Shown: piece by piece, positions 18,802-28,690 of the stretch
Layout of the letters: each line of letters opens with the position of its first letter
Numbering within the stretch: position 1 is the stretch's first letter
Origin: CAZSRX01 sp964609675 [NCBI: uncultured Bacteroidota bacterium]
GTDB lineage: Bacteria; CLD3; SB21
Direction: 5' to 3'
Assembly (NCBI GenBank): GCA_964609675.1
Contig: CAZSRX010000017.1
Coordinates: 1-64,000, forward strand
Length of the DNA stretch: 64,000 nucleotides
Position numbers and translations under genes: made by a program
The notes under the pieces: generated by a model
Seen by the model: only the letters and a program-made list of their open reading frames with translations
Database searches by the model: none
What the model was told of the DNA's origin: nothing

Positions 18802-18840
18802 ACATCCGATAATATCAATGCCTATACAAAGGATTCGATC

Positions 18841-19257
18841 ATGAAAACATTCGTCAGTGCTATTATCTTCGGCGTATTGTTTTGCTCCGGAATCGCCGCG
18901 CAGGACTTATTTAAGGAAATTACCAAGACGGACCCGACATCCTCGGCACAAATTATGAGCGATCTGGCCGGTAAGCACATGGAATATTTATTAAAAGTAC
19001 ATGCGGATAAACTGGCCGCGCTGGAAAAGTCCGGCGTTCAGATCATTAAGGCCGATGCCGTCTTAACCGTGGACAAGCCGCTCAAAATCGCTTTCGCGTG
19101 GCCCGTGTCAGCTGGCCAGAAAGACAAGGATAAAAGTCCGCTGGCCCGCGACCCCTTTGTAATCACGCTTTACCCGGCCAAAAACGAGAAAGGCGCCGAT
19201 GTTCCACAGAAATGGGATGTGTCATTCACCAAAGGCACCGTAACGGCCCTGCCCTGA
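18841..19257 (+). CDS. Exported protein of unknown function
   Basis: A 138-residue protein that I do not recognise. It has a signal peptide (about residues 1-20, ending A-A-Q). The mature part has a Lys-rich helical first half and a more beta-like second half with 'DKPLKIAFAWPVSAG' and a Pro-terminated tail. No catalytic motif is visible. AAAGGA precedes the ATG. It lies 39 bases after the STAS gene in the same direction, so it may be co-transcribed with it. Confidence 0.75.
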   Translation: MKTFVSAIIFGVLFCSGIAAQDLFKEITKTDPTSSAQIMSDLAGKHMEYLLKVHADKLAALEKSGVQIIKADAVLTVDKPLKIAFAWPVSAGQKDKDKSPLARDPFVITLYPAKNEKGADVPQKWDVSFTKGTVTALP

Positions 19258-19453
19258 TGGGTAGCGCTTGGGTTACCGGTTCCGGCAGATTTATCTGGCC
19301 CTTGGAACTTTCTGCCGATCTATTTAATGCTTACTGTCCGACTTGCCAGCCGCCCTATACCGTATCGCCTTTCTGAAAAAACTCATATTCCGGGCGGCTT
19401 CATATCCCTTGTTCTGATTGAGCCAATCACGTAGTTCACCCGAAAGAAACCCT

Positions 19454-22400
19454 ATGAAAAAAGCGCGTTCATGCAAAATCCTGTATATAGATGCAGAGGA
19501 TGAACGGGCCCAAATTGTACGCCGGAAACTCCAATCCCTGGGCATCGAAACACTGACGGTACGCCGTCGCTTGCCAACGCGTGTTTTTCGGGCGGATGTA
19601 TGGGTGGTACATTGGAACCCGGACTTATCGGTTCCTAAAGCCGCGCGCTTATTCAGAAACATCCAAGCACCGGTTATTCTGATGGCAGACGAAGAAGAAA
19701 AAACCAGTCTCCAGCAGTTAGTCAATCTAAAACAGGTCCAATTTATACGCATTGATAAGAAAACAAATTATATTAAAAAGTTATTCTCAATAATCGATAA
19801 AACGCCGAAACATCAAAAAAAGGCGGCGCTTCAAAAAAAATCAGCGAAAGTCCCGCCAATCACCCCTGCTGACAAATGGTGGATTTCTGAACTGGTACCC
19901 GGTGACCGGGTATGTTTTTGGCTCGGAGCGCGCGGCGCTTTAAAGCAGGAATGGATACATGGAAATTATTTTCAACAAGAGGGATTCTTTCCGCCCAGCC
20001 GCAAACATCCTGACTGGCTCACGCTGGTTCACCCTGATGACCTGGAAACATTCTTTAAAATCGTAAAACGATTGATGAACCGGCCTACACGTTCCGAGAT
20101 AACCCTGCGCCTGAAAACAACGGCCGGCCATTTTATCCGTGTACCCCTGATGCTGAGGACGATTTCCGGACGCACCGGAAAGAAACCGCATTACCTGATC
20201 ATTTCTGGTACCGGCGCGGCGAATCCCCCGTTGACCGAAGATATCGTACATACCTACATCCGTCAGATGGGGACGCTCATCAATAATCTGCCGGGCGCGG
20301 CGTACCGGTGCGCCAACTCCCCGGACTGGACGATGGAATACATCAGCGAAGGCATTGAAAAAATCACCGGATATCCCGCCGATGACTTTGTCTGTAACAC
20401 CGTGCGTACGTATAATTCCATTATTCTTAATGAGGATCAGCCGCGCGTCTGGAATGAGATCCAGCAGGCGGTCAGCAAAAAAATCCCTTATGTTCTGGAA
20501 TACCGCATCCGTTCCGCCTCCGGCGATCTGAAATGGGTCTGGGAACGCGGAATGCCTGTTTATGACAGCCGCGGAGAGGTACAGGCCCTGGAAGGTTTTA
20601 TAACCGATATTACCGAACGGAAATATGCCGAGGATTCCTGGCGCGAATCGGAACGCCGCTTCCGTGAGTTTTTTGAAACCATCGGACTGTTCTCGGTCAT
20701 GCTCGACACCGATGGCACGATCCTCTTTTGCAACAATGAACTCCTGCGCGCCACCGGATGGACCGAAACCGACGTGCTCGGTAAAAACTGGTTTGACCTT
20801 TTTATACCGGCCGGCGACCAGCTGAAACGGATATACCGCGATACCATGGAGGGCAGCCAATCCTTTGCCGTTCACTATGATAACGCGATCATGACGCGGA
20901 ATGGCGAACGCCTGTGGGTGAAATGGAGCAATACCAGCCTGCGCGATCTGGAGGGCAAGATAATAGGAACAGCCAGTATCGGCGAGGATATAACCGAAAA
21001 GCGGACCATCGAGAACTCCCTTCGGGAACGCGAACGGCAGCTGAGCAGTATTTTCCTGGCCGCGCCGGTGGGCATAGGCGTCGTTGTGGACCGCATCCTC
21101 ATCGAAGCCAACGATAAACTTTGCTCGATGACGGGATATTCCCGTAACGAACTGATCGGTCAATCTTCCAAAATGCTGTATCCAACCCTGCAGGATTTTG
21201 ATTATGTCGGCCAGGAAAAATACCGACAGCTCCGCCAGACCGGCACCGGCACCGTACAGACCCGCTGGCTAAAAAAAGACGGTTCGATTATCCATGTTAT
21301 GCTGAGTTCCTCACCTATTGATCCCGCCGACTGGAAAAAAGGCGTTACCTTCACCGCGATGGATATTACCGAACGGTACCGGATGGAAACGGCCCTGCGC
21401 GAAAGCGAAGAACGTTTCCGGCGGTTGGCGGAAAATTCTCCGGATATGATTTTCCGGATGTCCCTGCCTGACTGTAATTATACGTACATCAGCCCCGCCG
21501 TAGAAACCCTCACCGGTTATACGCCCGAAGAATGCTACGCCGATCCGTTAATCAACCGAAAAATCATTCATGAAGAATGGCGGGTGTTTTTTGATACGAT
21601 GTTCCGTAAATTGACTCAAGGCGAATTGCCCCCGGTTATCGAATATCCGATTATTCATAAAAATGGACAAACCCGATGGCTGCACCAAAGAAATTTGTAC
21701 ATTCGGGAAAACGATACAATCATTGCCCTGGAAGGCATCGTAACTGATTTCACCGAATTGAAGCAGGCTTTGGATACGATAACCGCCAGTGAAAAACGCC
21801 TGGCCGATATTATTGACGCCGCCCCATTCGGCGCGCATCTATATCTGCTGGATAATGGAGAACAACTCATTCTTACTGGCGCCAACCAGTCAGCAGACCG
21901 GATATTAAATATCCATCACAAATCATTAATTGGAAAATCCATCGAGGAGGCATTTCCTGATTTGGCGCAAACCGATATTCCTGACACTTACCGGCAAGTG
22001 GCCCGGTATGGACAGCCGTTTTATAAAGAGCAGGTCATTTATTCCGGCGGGGATATTAGTGGTATTTTTGAAATTCAAGCCGTGCAGACCGGCCCGAACC
22101 GTATAGCTGTTTTCTTCCGCGACATAACCGAAAAACGTAAGGCCGAGCAACGGCTGATTGAAAGTGAGGAAAAATTCCGGACGCTGTTTGAGACAATGGC
22201 GCAGGGCGTCGTTTATCAGGACCGCAACGGCGCGATCATTAGCGCCAACCCCGCCGCGGAGAGAATTCTGGGCGTTTCATGCGGGACGTTGCTCCGGAGA
22301 ACATCTGAAGATCATGGCTGGCAGGCTATTCATGAAGACGGCACCCCATTCGAAAGCGCCGAGCATCCGGCGATGATAGCCCTGCAAAGCGGCCGAGAAA

Positions 22401-25400
22401 TCCGGAACGTCGTAATGGGGATTTCCAATCCCACAACCAATCAACGCACATGGATTAATATCAACGCCGTGCCGCAGTTTCGCCCCGGTGAAACCATTCC
22501 GTATCAGGTTTACGCTACATTCGAGGACATCACCGAACGCAAGCAGTATGAAAAAAATCTGCAAGCCTATACCAACAAATTAAGCGCCATGCTGAAAGCC
22601 ATGCCGGACCTTCTGTTTATCATGAACCGGCGCGGTGTTTTTGAGGAATTTTATGCGACTAACCACCATCGCCTTGCGCTACCGCCGGAGAAAATCATTG
22701 GCGCCGATTTTTCAGCGGTCTTCGGCCCCGAGGAAGCTCAATGGCATCTGCAGCATCTTACCGACTGTCTGGAACATAACATACTGAAAACGTACGAATA
22801 TTCTCTTTCTATTGACGGGGATCTAAGGAATTATGAAGCCCGCCTTACGCCGCTGGATGCCGATCATGTACTGATTATCATACGGGACATCACTGAGAAT
22901 AAACGCATGACCGAGGCCTTACGTCAGAGCGAAGAAAAACTCCGCAATATTATCGAGAACAGTTCCAATCTATTCTACACCCATACGACGGAACACGTAT
23001 TTACTTACCTCAGTCCGCAGGCCCGCGACTTTTTTGACTGCGCACCCGAAGAAGCTATGGTACGGTGGACAGATTTCATTACCGATCATCCGGTCAATCA
23101 ACACGGGCTAGAACTGACCAACCGCGCCATCATGACAGCGGAGCGCCAGCCGGGTTATGAACTCGAACTGAAAACCAAAACCGGCCGACGGTTATGGGTT
23201 GAAATTCATGAAGCCCCGGTCGTCAAGGACGGAAAAACCGTTGCCATCGTGGGAGTCGCCACCAACATTTCTGAACGGAAAAAATCCTTAGAGCAACTGA
23301 AGGAAAGCGAAGAGCGGCTACGTTTATTAAGCGAAAACCTCGCCGACGGCATGGTTTACCAGATTAACAGCGGGCCCGACGGCAACGGGAGGGAGTTTAC
23401 TTACATCAGCCCGGCTATCGAGCGCCTCCACGGCCTGAAAGCGGCGGACGTCATGCGCAATCCGAACCTTCTCTACGATCAGATCATGCCGGCCGATCGG
23501 AGTTACATGGCCAAACAGGAAGCCCTCGCCTTCCAGAAACAATCTACGCTCGACGTGGATGTCCGCATACAGCTACCCTCCGGCGATATCCGCTGGCGCC
23601 GCTTTACTTCCCACACCCGTAAAACCCCTGAGGGAAACGTGGTTTGGGACGGTATCGAACTGGATATCACCGAACGAAAAAAAGCCGAAGCGGCTTTACT
23701 CGAAAGCGAAAACCGGCTCAACAGCTTTATTCATGAGACCATAGAGGGGGTTTCCATGCTGGATACAAATGGCCGGATTATTATATGGAACCCCGCGGCC
23801 GAAACGATCACCGGTTTTACCAGAGAGGAAGTGCTGGGCCGGTTCTGGTGGGATGTGGCTTATGAAGCCTTACCCGAAGAGCAGAAAACGGCGACGCGCC
23901 GATCCGAATTAAAAGAAATGGTCATGAAAATGCTGGCGGATAAACTACCCGCCAATAGACTGAAAGTGGAATTTACCATACGGCGTAAAGACGGCGCCGA
24001 ACGTATCCTGGAACAGACCGTGTTTTTTATTGAAACGATAACCGGTTATCTTATCGCTTCCACCTTCTTGGACATCACCGAGGTCAGGAAAGCAGAAAAA
24101 TTATTAAAAGAAAACGAAGAAAAATACCGGCGTCTGGTAGAACTCTCGCCGTGGCCGATTGCGGTGCATAAGGACGGTAAAATATTTTATATCAATCAGG
24201 CCGGAGTGGCGCTTCTGGGCTATTCCAATCCTGACGAACTGATCGGCCAGAACCTGATGGACTTTGTGCCGCCTGAATTTCAACCTGTTATTATGGAACG
24301 GATACGTTTGATGGCTGAACATAAGACGGAAGTGCCGGTCATAGATGAAAAATTATATACCAAGAATCGTTCAACAATCGACGTCGAAGTGGCGGCCATT
24401 CCTTTTTCGCAACAGGATGAAACGTACTTTCAGGTAATGTTCCGGGATATTTCACAACGAAAAAAAACCCTGTCGGCGCTCGAAGAAAGCGAGCGGCGCT
24501 ATCGCCGGCTGATCGAATCGGTTACCGATTACATTTATACCGTACAGATTGAAAACGGCCGCCCGGTACAGACTTATCACGGCCCTGGCTGTGAAGGCGT
24601 TACGGGATACACGCCGGAGGAATACGCCGCCGATCCCGAACTGTGGTTCCGCATGATTTATGACGATGATAAACCTTTAGTGAAACAGCAAATGGATAAC
24701 GTCATCAAAGGTTCGGATTACTCTCCGCTGGAACACCGAATTATCCATAAAAGCGGCTCTGTACTATGGGTGCGCAATACCCCGGTACCCCGTTTCGATG
24801 ATCGGAGCCGCCTGCTGGCCTATGACGGTCTGGTTATTGATATCACCGAACGCAAAATAGCCGAAGAGGCCTTACGGGAAACCGAAGAACGATTCCGCAC
24901 TTTCGTGGAAAGCGTAGATGAGATGGTGTACTACCAGGGCCTTGACGGGCGCTTATCGATGATGAATTCAGCCATTGAGCGTATTACCGGTTATACGCTC
25001 GCCGATATCCGGCAGGATCCGTTTTTATGGCAAAAAAACACCCATCCCGATGATGTCCGATTTTTTGAGGGCTTTTTCAGGGATCATCCGGAGGGATTGC
25101 CGTATTACGAGGGCGAATACCGTGTCCGCACATCGGCCGGCCAGTGGAAATGGATTTTTTCGCGGATGTTCGGCGTAAAAAGCGCCGCCGGCCGGTACAT
25201 CGGCTATTACTGCATTGACCGTGATATCACCGACCGGAAGCGGTATGAACTCCAATTAATCGAAAGCGAACAACGATACCGTAATCTCGTGGAAACGTAT
25301 CCCGACGCGGTCATCGTCGAAATAGGCGGTAAAGTCGTTTTCACCAATACGGCCGGACTGAATTTATTCGGATGCCGGTCGCTTCAGGATATGGAAAATG

Positions 25401-26311
25401 TCCGCATCGATAAAGTCTTTGAGGAAATCGTTACCGACATGCCGGATAAAACGCGCGCACCGATTGAATTTCCGATTCTCGTCGGAATATTAACCCGTCA
25501 GGACGGACAGCATATTGAGGTAGAAATGGTCATCAGCCAGACCACGTTTATGAATCAGCCGGCTATTTTACGCATTATCCGCGACGTCAGCGAGATTAAC
25601 CAATTACACCGGCAATCCCGCCGCATGGAACAGCTGGCGGCGCTGGGCCAGATGGCCGCGACAATTGCCCATGAAATCCGCAATCCGCTGGGCGCCGTCA
25701 GCCTGAATTTCCAGTTTCTCTTCCATGAATTATCCGAGATGCAGAAATACCGCAACGTCTTCCGCAATATCGAGGAAGGCATCGGGCGCATTCAGAATAT
25801 CATTACCGGCATTCTGGATTACTCCCGCCCCGTCAAGCCGCAGAGAATCACCGAGCATCTGCATGCGGTCATTGACCGCAGCGTCCAGTCCGTCGAACAT
25901 GAATTCAGAAGCCACCGTATGACTATTGAAAAACAATACGGCGCCGCCTCCGACGTCCTCTCGATGGACATCCACCAGATCATGCGCGTTTTTATCAATC
26001 TGCTCACCAATGCCCGTCAGGCAATGACGGATGGCGGACGCGTTATCATTGCTACCCGTTCCGGTGACCATGAAATCATCGTGACTGTAACCGATACCGG
26101 ACGCGGTATTGAACCGCATGACCTGAATAAAGTTTTCAATCCCTTCTTCACGACCCGTACCGAAGGCAGCGGACTCGGTCTGGCCATCGTTTACCGCATA
26201 CTGGAACAGCACGACGCAAAAATATCCGTGGAAAGCGCGCTGGGTCAGGGAACGGTTTTTACGATCCGATTTGCGCAAGAAACGACGCCCGCAATAAACC
26301 CGATAACATGA
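19454..26311 (+). CDS. Giant multi-PAS sensor histidine kinase
   Basis: A 2285-residue soluble kinase. I chose the ATG at 19454 over an in-frame TTG at 19418 because the receiver-like fold begins right after it. Residues 1-115 resemble a receiver but lack the phospho-acceptor Asp. A weak PAS-like segment (about 125-255) is followed by 14 consecutive PAS modules, most ending in the 'DITERK' linker and starting with 'ESEERFR'-like coils. A HisKA domain (His about 2073 in 'IAHEIRNPLGAV') and an ATPase domain ('NLLTNARQAM', 'GSGLGLAIVY') complete it. No membrane segment or signal peptide is seen, so it senses in the cytoplasm. The regulator gene 6 bases downstream is its probable partner. Confidence 0.93.
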   Translation: MKKARSCKILYIDAEDERAQIVRRKLQSLGIETLTVRRRLPTRVFRADVWVVHWNPDLSVPKAARLFRNIQAPVILMADEEEKTSLQQLVNLKQVQFIRIDKKTNYIKKLFSIIDKTPKHQKKAALQKKSAKVPPITPADKWWISELVPGDRVCFWLGARGALKQEWIHGNYFQQEGFFPPSRKHPDWLTLVHPDDLETFFKIVKRLMNRPTRSEITLRLKTTAGHFIRVPLMLRTISGRTGKKPHYLIISGTGAANPPLTEDIVHTYIRQMGTLINNLPGAAYRCANSPDWTMEYISEGIEKITGYPADDFVCNTVRTYNSIILNEDQPRVWNEIQQAVSKKIPYVLEYRIRSASGDLKWVWERGMPVYDSRGEVQALEGFITDITERKYAEDSWRESERRFREFFETIGLFSVMLDTDGTILFCNNELLRATGWTETDVLGKNWFDLFIPAGDQLKRIYRDTMEGSQSFAVHYDNAIMTRNGERLWVKWSNTSLRDLEGKIIGTASIGEDITEKRTIENSLRERERQLSSIFLAAPVGIGVVVDRILIEANDKLCSMTGYSRNELIGQSSKMLYPTLQDFDYVGQEKYRQLRQTGTGTVQTRWLKKDGSIIHVMLSSSPIDPADWKKGVTFTAMDITERYRMETALRESEERFRRLAENSPDMIFRMSLPDCNYTYISPAVETLTGYTPEECYADPLINRKIIHEEWRVFFDTMFRKLTQGELPPVIEYPIIHKNGQTRWLHQRNLYIRENDTIIALEGIVTDFTELKQALDTITASEKRLADIIDAAPFGAHLYLLDNGEQLILTGANQSADRILNIHHKSLIGKSIEEAFPDLAQTDIPDTYRQVARYGQPFYKEQVIYSGGDISGIFEIQAVQTGPNRIAVFFRDITEKRKAEQRLIESEEKFRTLFETMAQGVVYQDRNGAIISANPAAERILGVSCGTLLRRTSEDHGWQAIHEDGTPFESAEHPAMIALQSGREIRNVVMGISNPTTNQRTWININAVPQFRPGETIPYQVYATFEDITERKQYEKNLQAYTNKLSAMLKAMPDLLFIMNRRGVFEEFYATNHHRLALPPEKIIGADFSAVFGPEEAQWHLQHLTDCLEHNILKTYEYSLSIDGDLRNYEARLTPLDADHVLIIIRDITENKRMTEALRQSEEKLRNIIENSSNLFYTHTTEHVFTYLSPQARDFFDCAPEEAMVRWTDFITDHPVNQHGLELTNRAIMTAERQPGYELELKTKTGRRLWVEIHEAPVVKDGKTVAIVGVATNISERKKSLEQLKESEERLRLLSENLADGMVYQINSGPDGNGREFTYISPAIERLHGLKAADVMRNPNLLYDQIMPADRSYMAKQEALAFQKQSTLDVDVRIQLPSGDIRWRRFTSHTRKTPEGNVVWDGIELDITERKKAEAALLESENRLNSFIHETIEGVSMLDTNGRIIIWNPAAETITGFTREEVLGRFWWDVAYEALPEEQKTATRRSELKEMVMKMLADKLPANRLKVEFTIRRKDGAERILEQTVFFIETITGYLIASTFLDITEVRKAEKLLKENEEKYRRLVELSPWPIAVHKDGKIFYINQAGVALLGYSNPDELIGQNLMDFVPPEFQPVIMERIRLMAEHKTEVPVIDEKLYTKNRSTIDVEVAAIPFSQQDETYFQVMFRDISQRKKTLSALEESERRYRRLIESVTDYIYTVQIENGRPVQTYHGPGCEGVTGYTPEEYAADPELWFRMIYDDDKPLVKQQMDNVIKGSDYSPLEHRIIHKSGSVLWVRNTPVPRFDDRSRLLAYDGLVIDITERKIAEEALRETEERFRTFVESVDEMVYYQGLDGRLSMMNSAIERITGYTLADIRQDPFLWQKNTHPDDVRFFEGFFRDHPEGLPYYEGEYRVRTSAGQWKWIFSRMFGVKSAAGRYIGYYCIDRDITDRKRYELQLIESEQRYRNLVETYPDAVIVEIGGKVVFTNTAGLNLFGCRSLQDMENVRIDKVFEEIVTDMPDKTRAPIEFPILVGILTRQDGQHIEVEMVISQTTFMNQPAILRIIRDVSEINQLHRQSRRMEQLAALGQMAATIAHEIRNPLGAVSLNFQFLFHELSEMQKYRNVFRNIEEGIGRIQNIITGILDYSRPVKPQRITEHLHAVIDRSVQSVEHEFRSHRMTIEKQYGAASDVLSMDIHQIMRVFINLLTNARQAMTDGGRVIIATRSGDHEIIVTVTDTGRGIEPHDLNKVFNPFFTTRTEGSGLGLAIVYRILEQHDAKISVESALGQGTVFTIRFAQETTPAINPIT

Positions 26312-26317
26312 GGCTTT

Positions 26318-27751
26318 ATGGAAAACGGTAAAACAATCGCTATCGTTGAAGACGATCCGCTTTTCCGGCGGAGTCTTGAAGAATTTTTGTCCATGAAATA
26401 TACGGTGACGGCATTCGGCTCGGCGGAAGAACTGCTGGAGGCACTGGACAATCTACGCCCCGACGTCATGATTATGGATATTATGCTGCCGGGCATGAAC
26501 GGCATCGACCTCCTGCGCGAAGTCAAATCCCGGCGATCCGAAATACCGGTTATTATGCTGTCGGCTGTTGACCAGATTGCCAAAGTCGTGGAGGCGATCA
26601 AAGCCGGCGCTTACGATTACCTCGCTAAGCCGCTGATTCTCGAAGAGCTTTATCTGCGCATCGACCGGGCCCTTGAAACCACGGAAATCCGCACCGAACT
26701 GGATCAGCGGCGGCGTCTCCAGTTGGCCGCTATCCGCAACTATAAAATCATCGGCCAAAGCTCTGCGATGGAATCCCTGCGCGCGCAAATCCGCGTCGTC
26801 GCTCCCGCCGACTCCACCGTGCTGATTGAAGGCGAAACCGGAACGGGCAAGGAGTTAATTGCCCGCGAAATCCACGCTCAGAGCGCCCGGGCGGCTAAAC
26901 CCTTCGTGGATATCAACTGCGGCGCCTTGCCGAGGGAAATCATGGAATCCGAACTGTTCGGTTATAAAAAAGGCGCATTCACCGGCGCGTATTCCGACGA
27001 ACCCGGCAAGTTCAAACTCGCGAACGGCGGTACCATGCTTCTCGACGAAATCGGCGAGATGCCGCCCGAAGCCCAGATTAAACTTCTGCGGGTTATCGAA
27101 GAGCGGGAGTTCTACCCGGTCGGCGGCAACCAAAAAATCAAAGTGGATGTCCGTATTATCGCCTGCACCAATAAAAACCTTTATGATTCGGTTACGGCCG
27201 GCACATTCCGCGAAGACCTTTATTACCGGCTGAATGTATGTCACCTGGTTATTCCGCCGCTTCGCGAACGCCCCGAGGATATCCTTCCCATCGCGCAGTT
27301 TTTCCTGGCCGAATACAAACGGAAATTCGGAAAACGTTTTAAAACCATAAACCCGGAAGCCGCCCTGCTCCTGACCAGTTATACGTGGAAAGGCAATGTA
27401 AGGGAACTTCGGAATGTGATGGAACGGGTCGTCCTTTTTCATGACGGCGACGCCCTCGAACCGGAGCACCTCCAAATCGCTCTTCCCTTGGCGAAAACGG
27501 CAACGCCTTCCGCAACAACCTCCGTGGCTGAAGTTTCCGGCAGTGATTCCAGACACGCCGATCTGTCCGAACGCGAACATCAGGTCATGCTCCTCATCGC
27601 CTCCGGAAAAACCGTGAGTGAAATCGCGCGGGAACTGGACATCAGCGTTAAAACCGTCAGCACCCTGCGCGCGCGGATACTGACAAAAATGAATATGCGG
27701 ACCAACGCCGAAATCAGTTATTATGCCATAAAGAAAGGCCTGGTCCCTTAA
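26318..27751 (+). CDS. Sigma-54 activator with LuxR-type DNA-binding domain
   Basis: A 477-residue response regulator. Order: receiver (about 5-125, Asp54 in '[10 protein letters not shown]'), AAA+ sigma-54 activation domain (about 145-385) with Walker A 'GETGTGKE', GAFTGA at about residue 219 and 'MLLDEIGEM', a linker, and a C-terminal GerE/LuxR helix-turn-helix (about 415-477, '[22 protein letters not shown]'). Standard NtrC proteins end in a Fis-type domain, so this output is unusual. GAGG precedes the ATG, overlapping the stop of the giant kinase gene; the two form a cognate-looking pair. Confidence 0.93.
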   Translation: MENGKTIAIVEDDPLFRRSLEEFLSMKYTVTAFGSAEELLEALDNLRPDVMIMDIMLPGMNGIDLLREVKSRRSEIPVIMLSAVDQIAKVVEAIKAGAYDYLAKPLILEELYLRIDRALETTEIRTELDQRRRLQLAAIRNYKIIGQSSAMESLRAQIRVVAPADSTVLIEGETGTGKELIAREIHAQSARAAKPFVDINCGALPREIMESELFGYKKGAFTGAYSDEPGKFKLANGGTMLLDEIGEMPPEAQIKLLRVIEEREFYPVGGNQKIKVDVRIIACTNKNLYDSVTAGTFREDLYYRLNVCHLVIPPLRERPEDILPIAQFFLAEYKRKFGKRFKTINPEAALLLTSYTWKGNVRELRNVMERVVLFHDGDALEPEHLQIALPLAKTATPSATTSVAEVSGSDSRHADLSEREHQVMLLIASGKTVSEIARELDISVKTVSTLRARILTKMNMRTNAEISYYAIKKGLVP

Positions 27752-27805
27752 TGGTCTGCAGCCGCCTTTCCTCAGAATCTATAAAAGCACACCGCTCTTG
27801 ACTGG

Positions 27806-27836
27806 AAAATAATTTTATTCATGAAAAAATTATTTT
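27806..27836. repeat. AT-rich inverted repeat upstream of the cyclodeaminase gene
   Basis: Two perfect 11-base arms (27806-27816 and 27826-27836) flank a 9-base loop in the gap between the sigma-54 regulator and the next gene. All-AT arms make it a weak terminator; it could be an operator. A TATACT/TATATTTG stretch follows at about 27843-27856. Confidence 0.4.
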
Positions 27837-27891
27837 AGTTTATTATACTATATTTGAAAAGGATTACTTAACCGCGAAAGGAAGATGGAAC

Positions 27892-28524
27892 ATGTCTTTA
27901 GTCAGCAAAACAATCAACGAGTTTAATCTGGAACTGGCATCCACGTCTCCGGCGCCGGGTGGCGGCAGCGTTTCCGCGTTGGCGGCATCGATGGGCGCGT
28001 CGTTAATTTCCATGGTCTGCCAGTTGACCATCGGCAAGAAAAAATACGCGGCCGTGGAAGAGGAAATGAAAGCTATCCACCGGCAGTCGGAAGAACTCCG
28101 GGCACAACTGACCGCACGGATTGACAAAGATACCGACGCTTTTAATGTCGTGATGAGCGCTTTCGGCCTGCCCAAAGGCACCGACGAGGAAAAGCAAAAG
28201 CGCGATCAAGCCATCGAGGAGGCCACAAAAAAAGCTACCCTTGTCCCCCTGGAAGTTATGCGTCTCTGCCGGGATGCAATCGCGCTGTCGGAAACTGTAG
28301 CCGTGAAAGGCAACGCCAACGCGCTCAGTGACGCCGGTGTGTCCGCCCTGATGATACGCTCCGGCTGCCGCGGCGCTTATTATAACGTAAAAATTAACCT
28401 CGCTTCCCTGAAAGATACGGCCTTTATCGCCGAAAAAAATGCCGAAGCAGCCGCCCTGCTCCGCGCCGTCGATGAAAAATCCGACGCGGTCCTGGCGCAT
28501 GTCGAATCCCAATGGAAAAGCTGA
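27892..28524 (+). CDS. Cyclodeaminase/cyclohydrolase family protein (FTCD_C-like)
   Basis: A 210-residue all-helical protein related to the C-terminal half of formiminotransferase-cyclodeaminase. The N-terminal 'TSPAPGGGSVSALAASMGASL' block is the hallmark of the family. In its characterised relatives it deaminates formimino-tetrahydrofolate or opens methenyl-tetrahydrofolate; stand-alone copies often lack a proven substrate. No histidine-degradation or folate gene lies beside it. It begins a new run of genes after an intergenic gap and is followed closely by a small membrane-peptide gene. Confidence 0.88.
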   Translation: MSLVSKTINEFNLELASTSPAPGGGSVSALAASMGASLISMVCQLTIGKKKYAAVEEEMKAIHRQSEELRAQLTARIDKDTDAFNVVMSAFGLPKGTDEEKQKRDQAIEEATKKATLVPLEVMRLCRDAIALSETVAVKGNANALSDAGVSALMIRSGCRGAYYNVKINLASLKDTAFIAEKNAEAAALLRAVDEKSDAVLAHVESQWKS

Positions 28525-28530
28525 TGACGT

Positions 28531-28689
28531 ATGCAATCCTACAGCGAAATCAATATCATCTATATCCTCATCATCGTTATCGGTCTTGTTTTTTTTACGG
28601 CGATGATATATATCAGCCGCGGCCGCCGCAAGGACGTTTCGCAGAGAAAAAAACGCATGATGGACGAATGGAAAGATCGTCTCGGCTGA
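28531..28689 (+). CDS. Small single-span membrane protein, 52 residues
   Basis: A short open frame between two well-defined genes: it starts 6 bases after the cyclodeaminase stop and ends one base before the phosphatase ATG, so it fills the gap exactly. The product has a short N-terminus, a hydrophobic span (about residues 8-28, 'NIIYILIIVIGLVFFTAMIY') and a very basic C-terminal tail rich in Arg and Lys ending in 'MMDEWKDRLG'. The positive charge after the span predicts an N-out/C-in orientation. I do not recognise a family; tight spacing and a sensible membrane topology support it being real. Confidence 0.6.
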   Translation: MQSYSEINIIYILIIVIGLVFFTAMIYISRGRRKDVSQRKKRMMDEWKDRLG

Positions 28690-28690
28690 T

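Noticed and set aside
19275-19315. CGGCAGA/TCTGCCG inverted repeat after the secreted-protein gene, considered as a terminator
   Set aside because: The loop is over 20 bases and no T tract follows.
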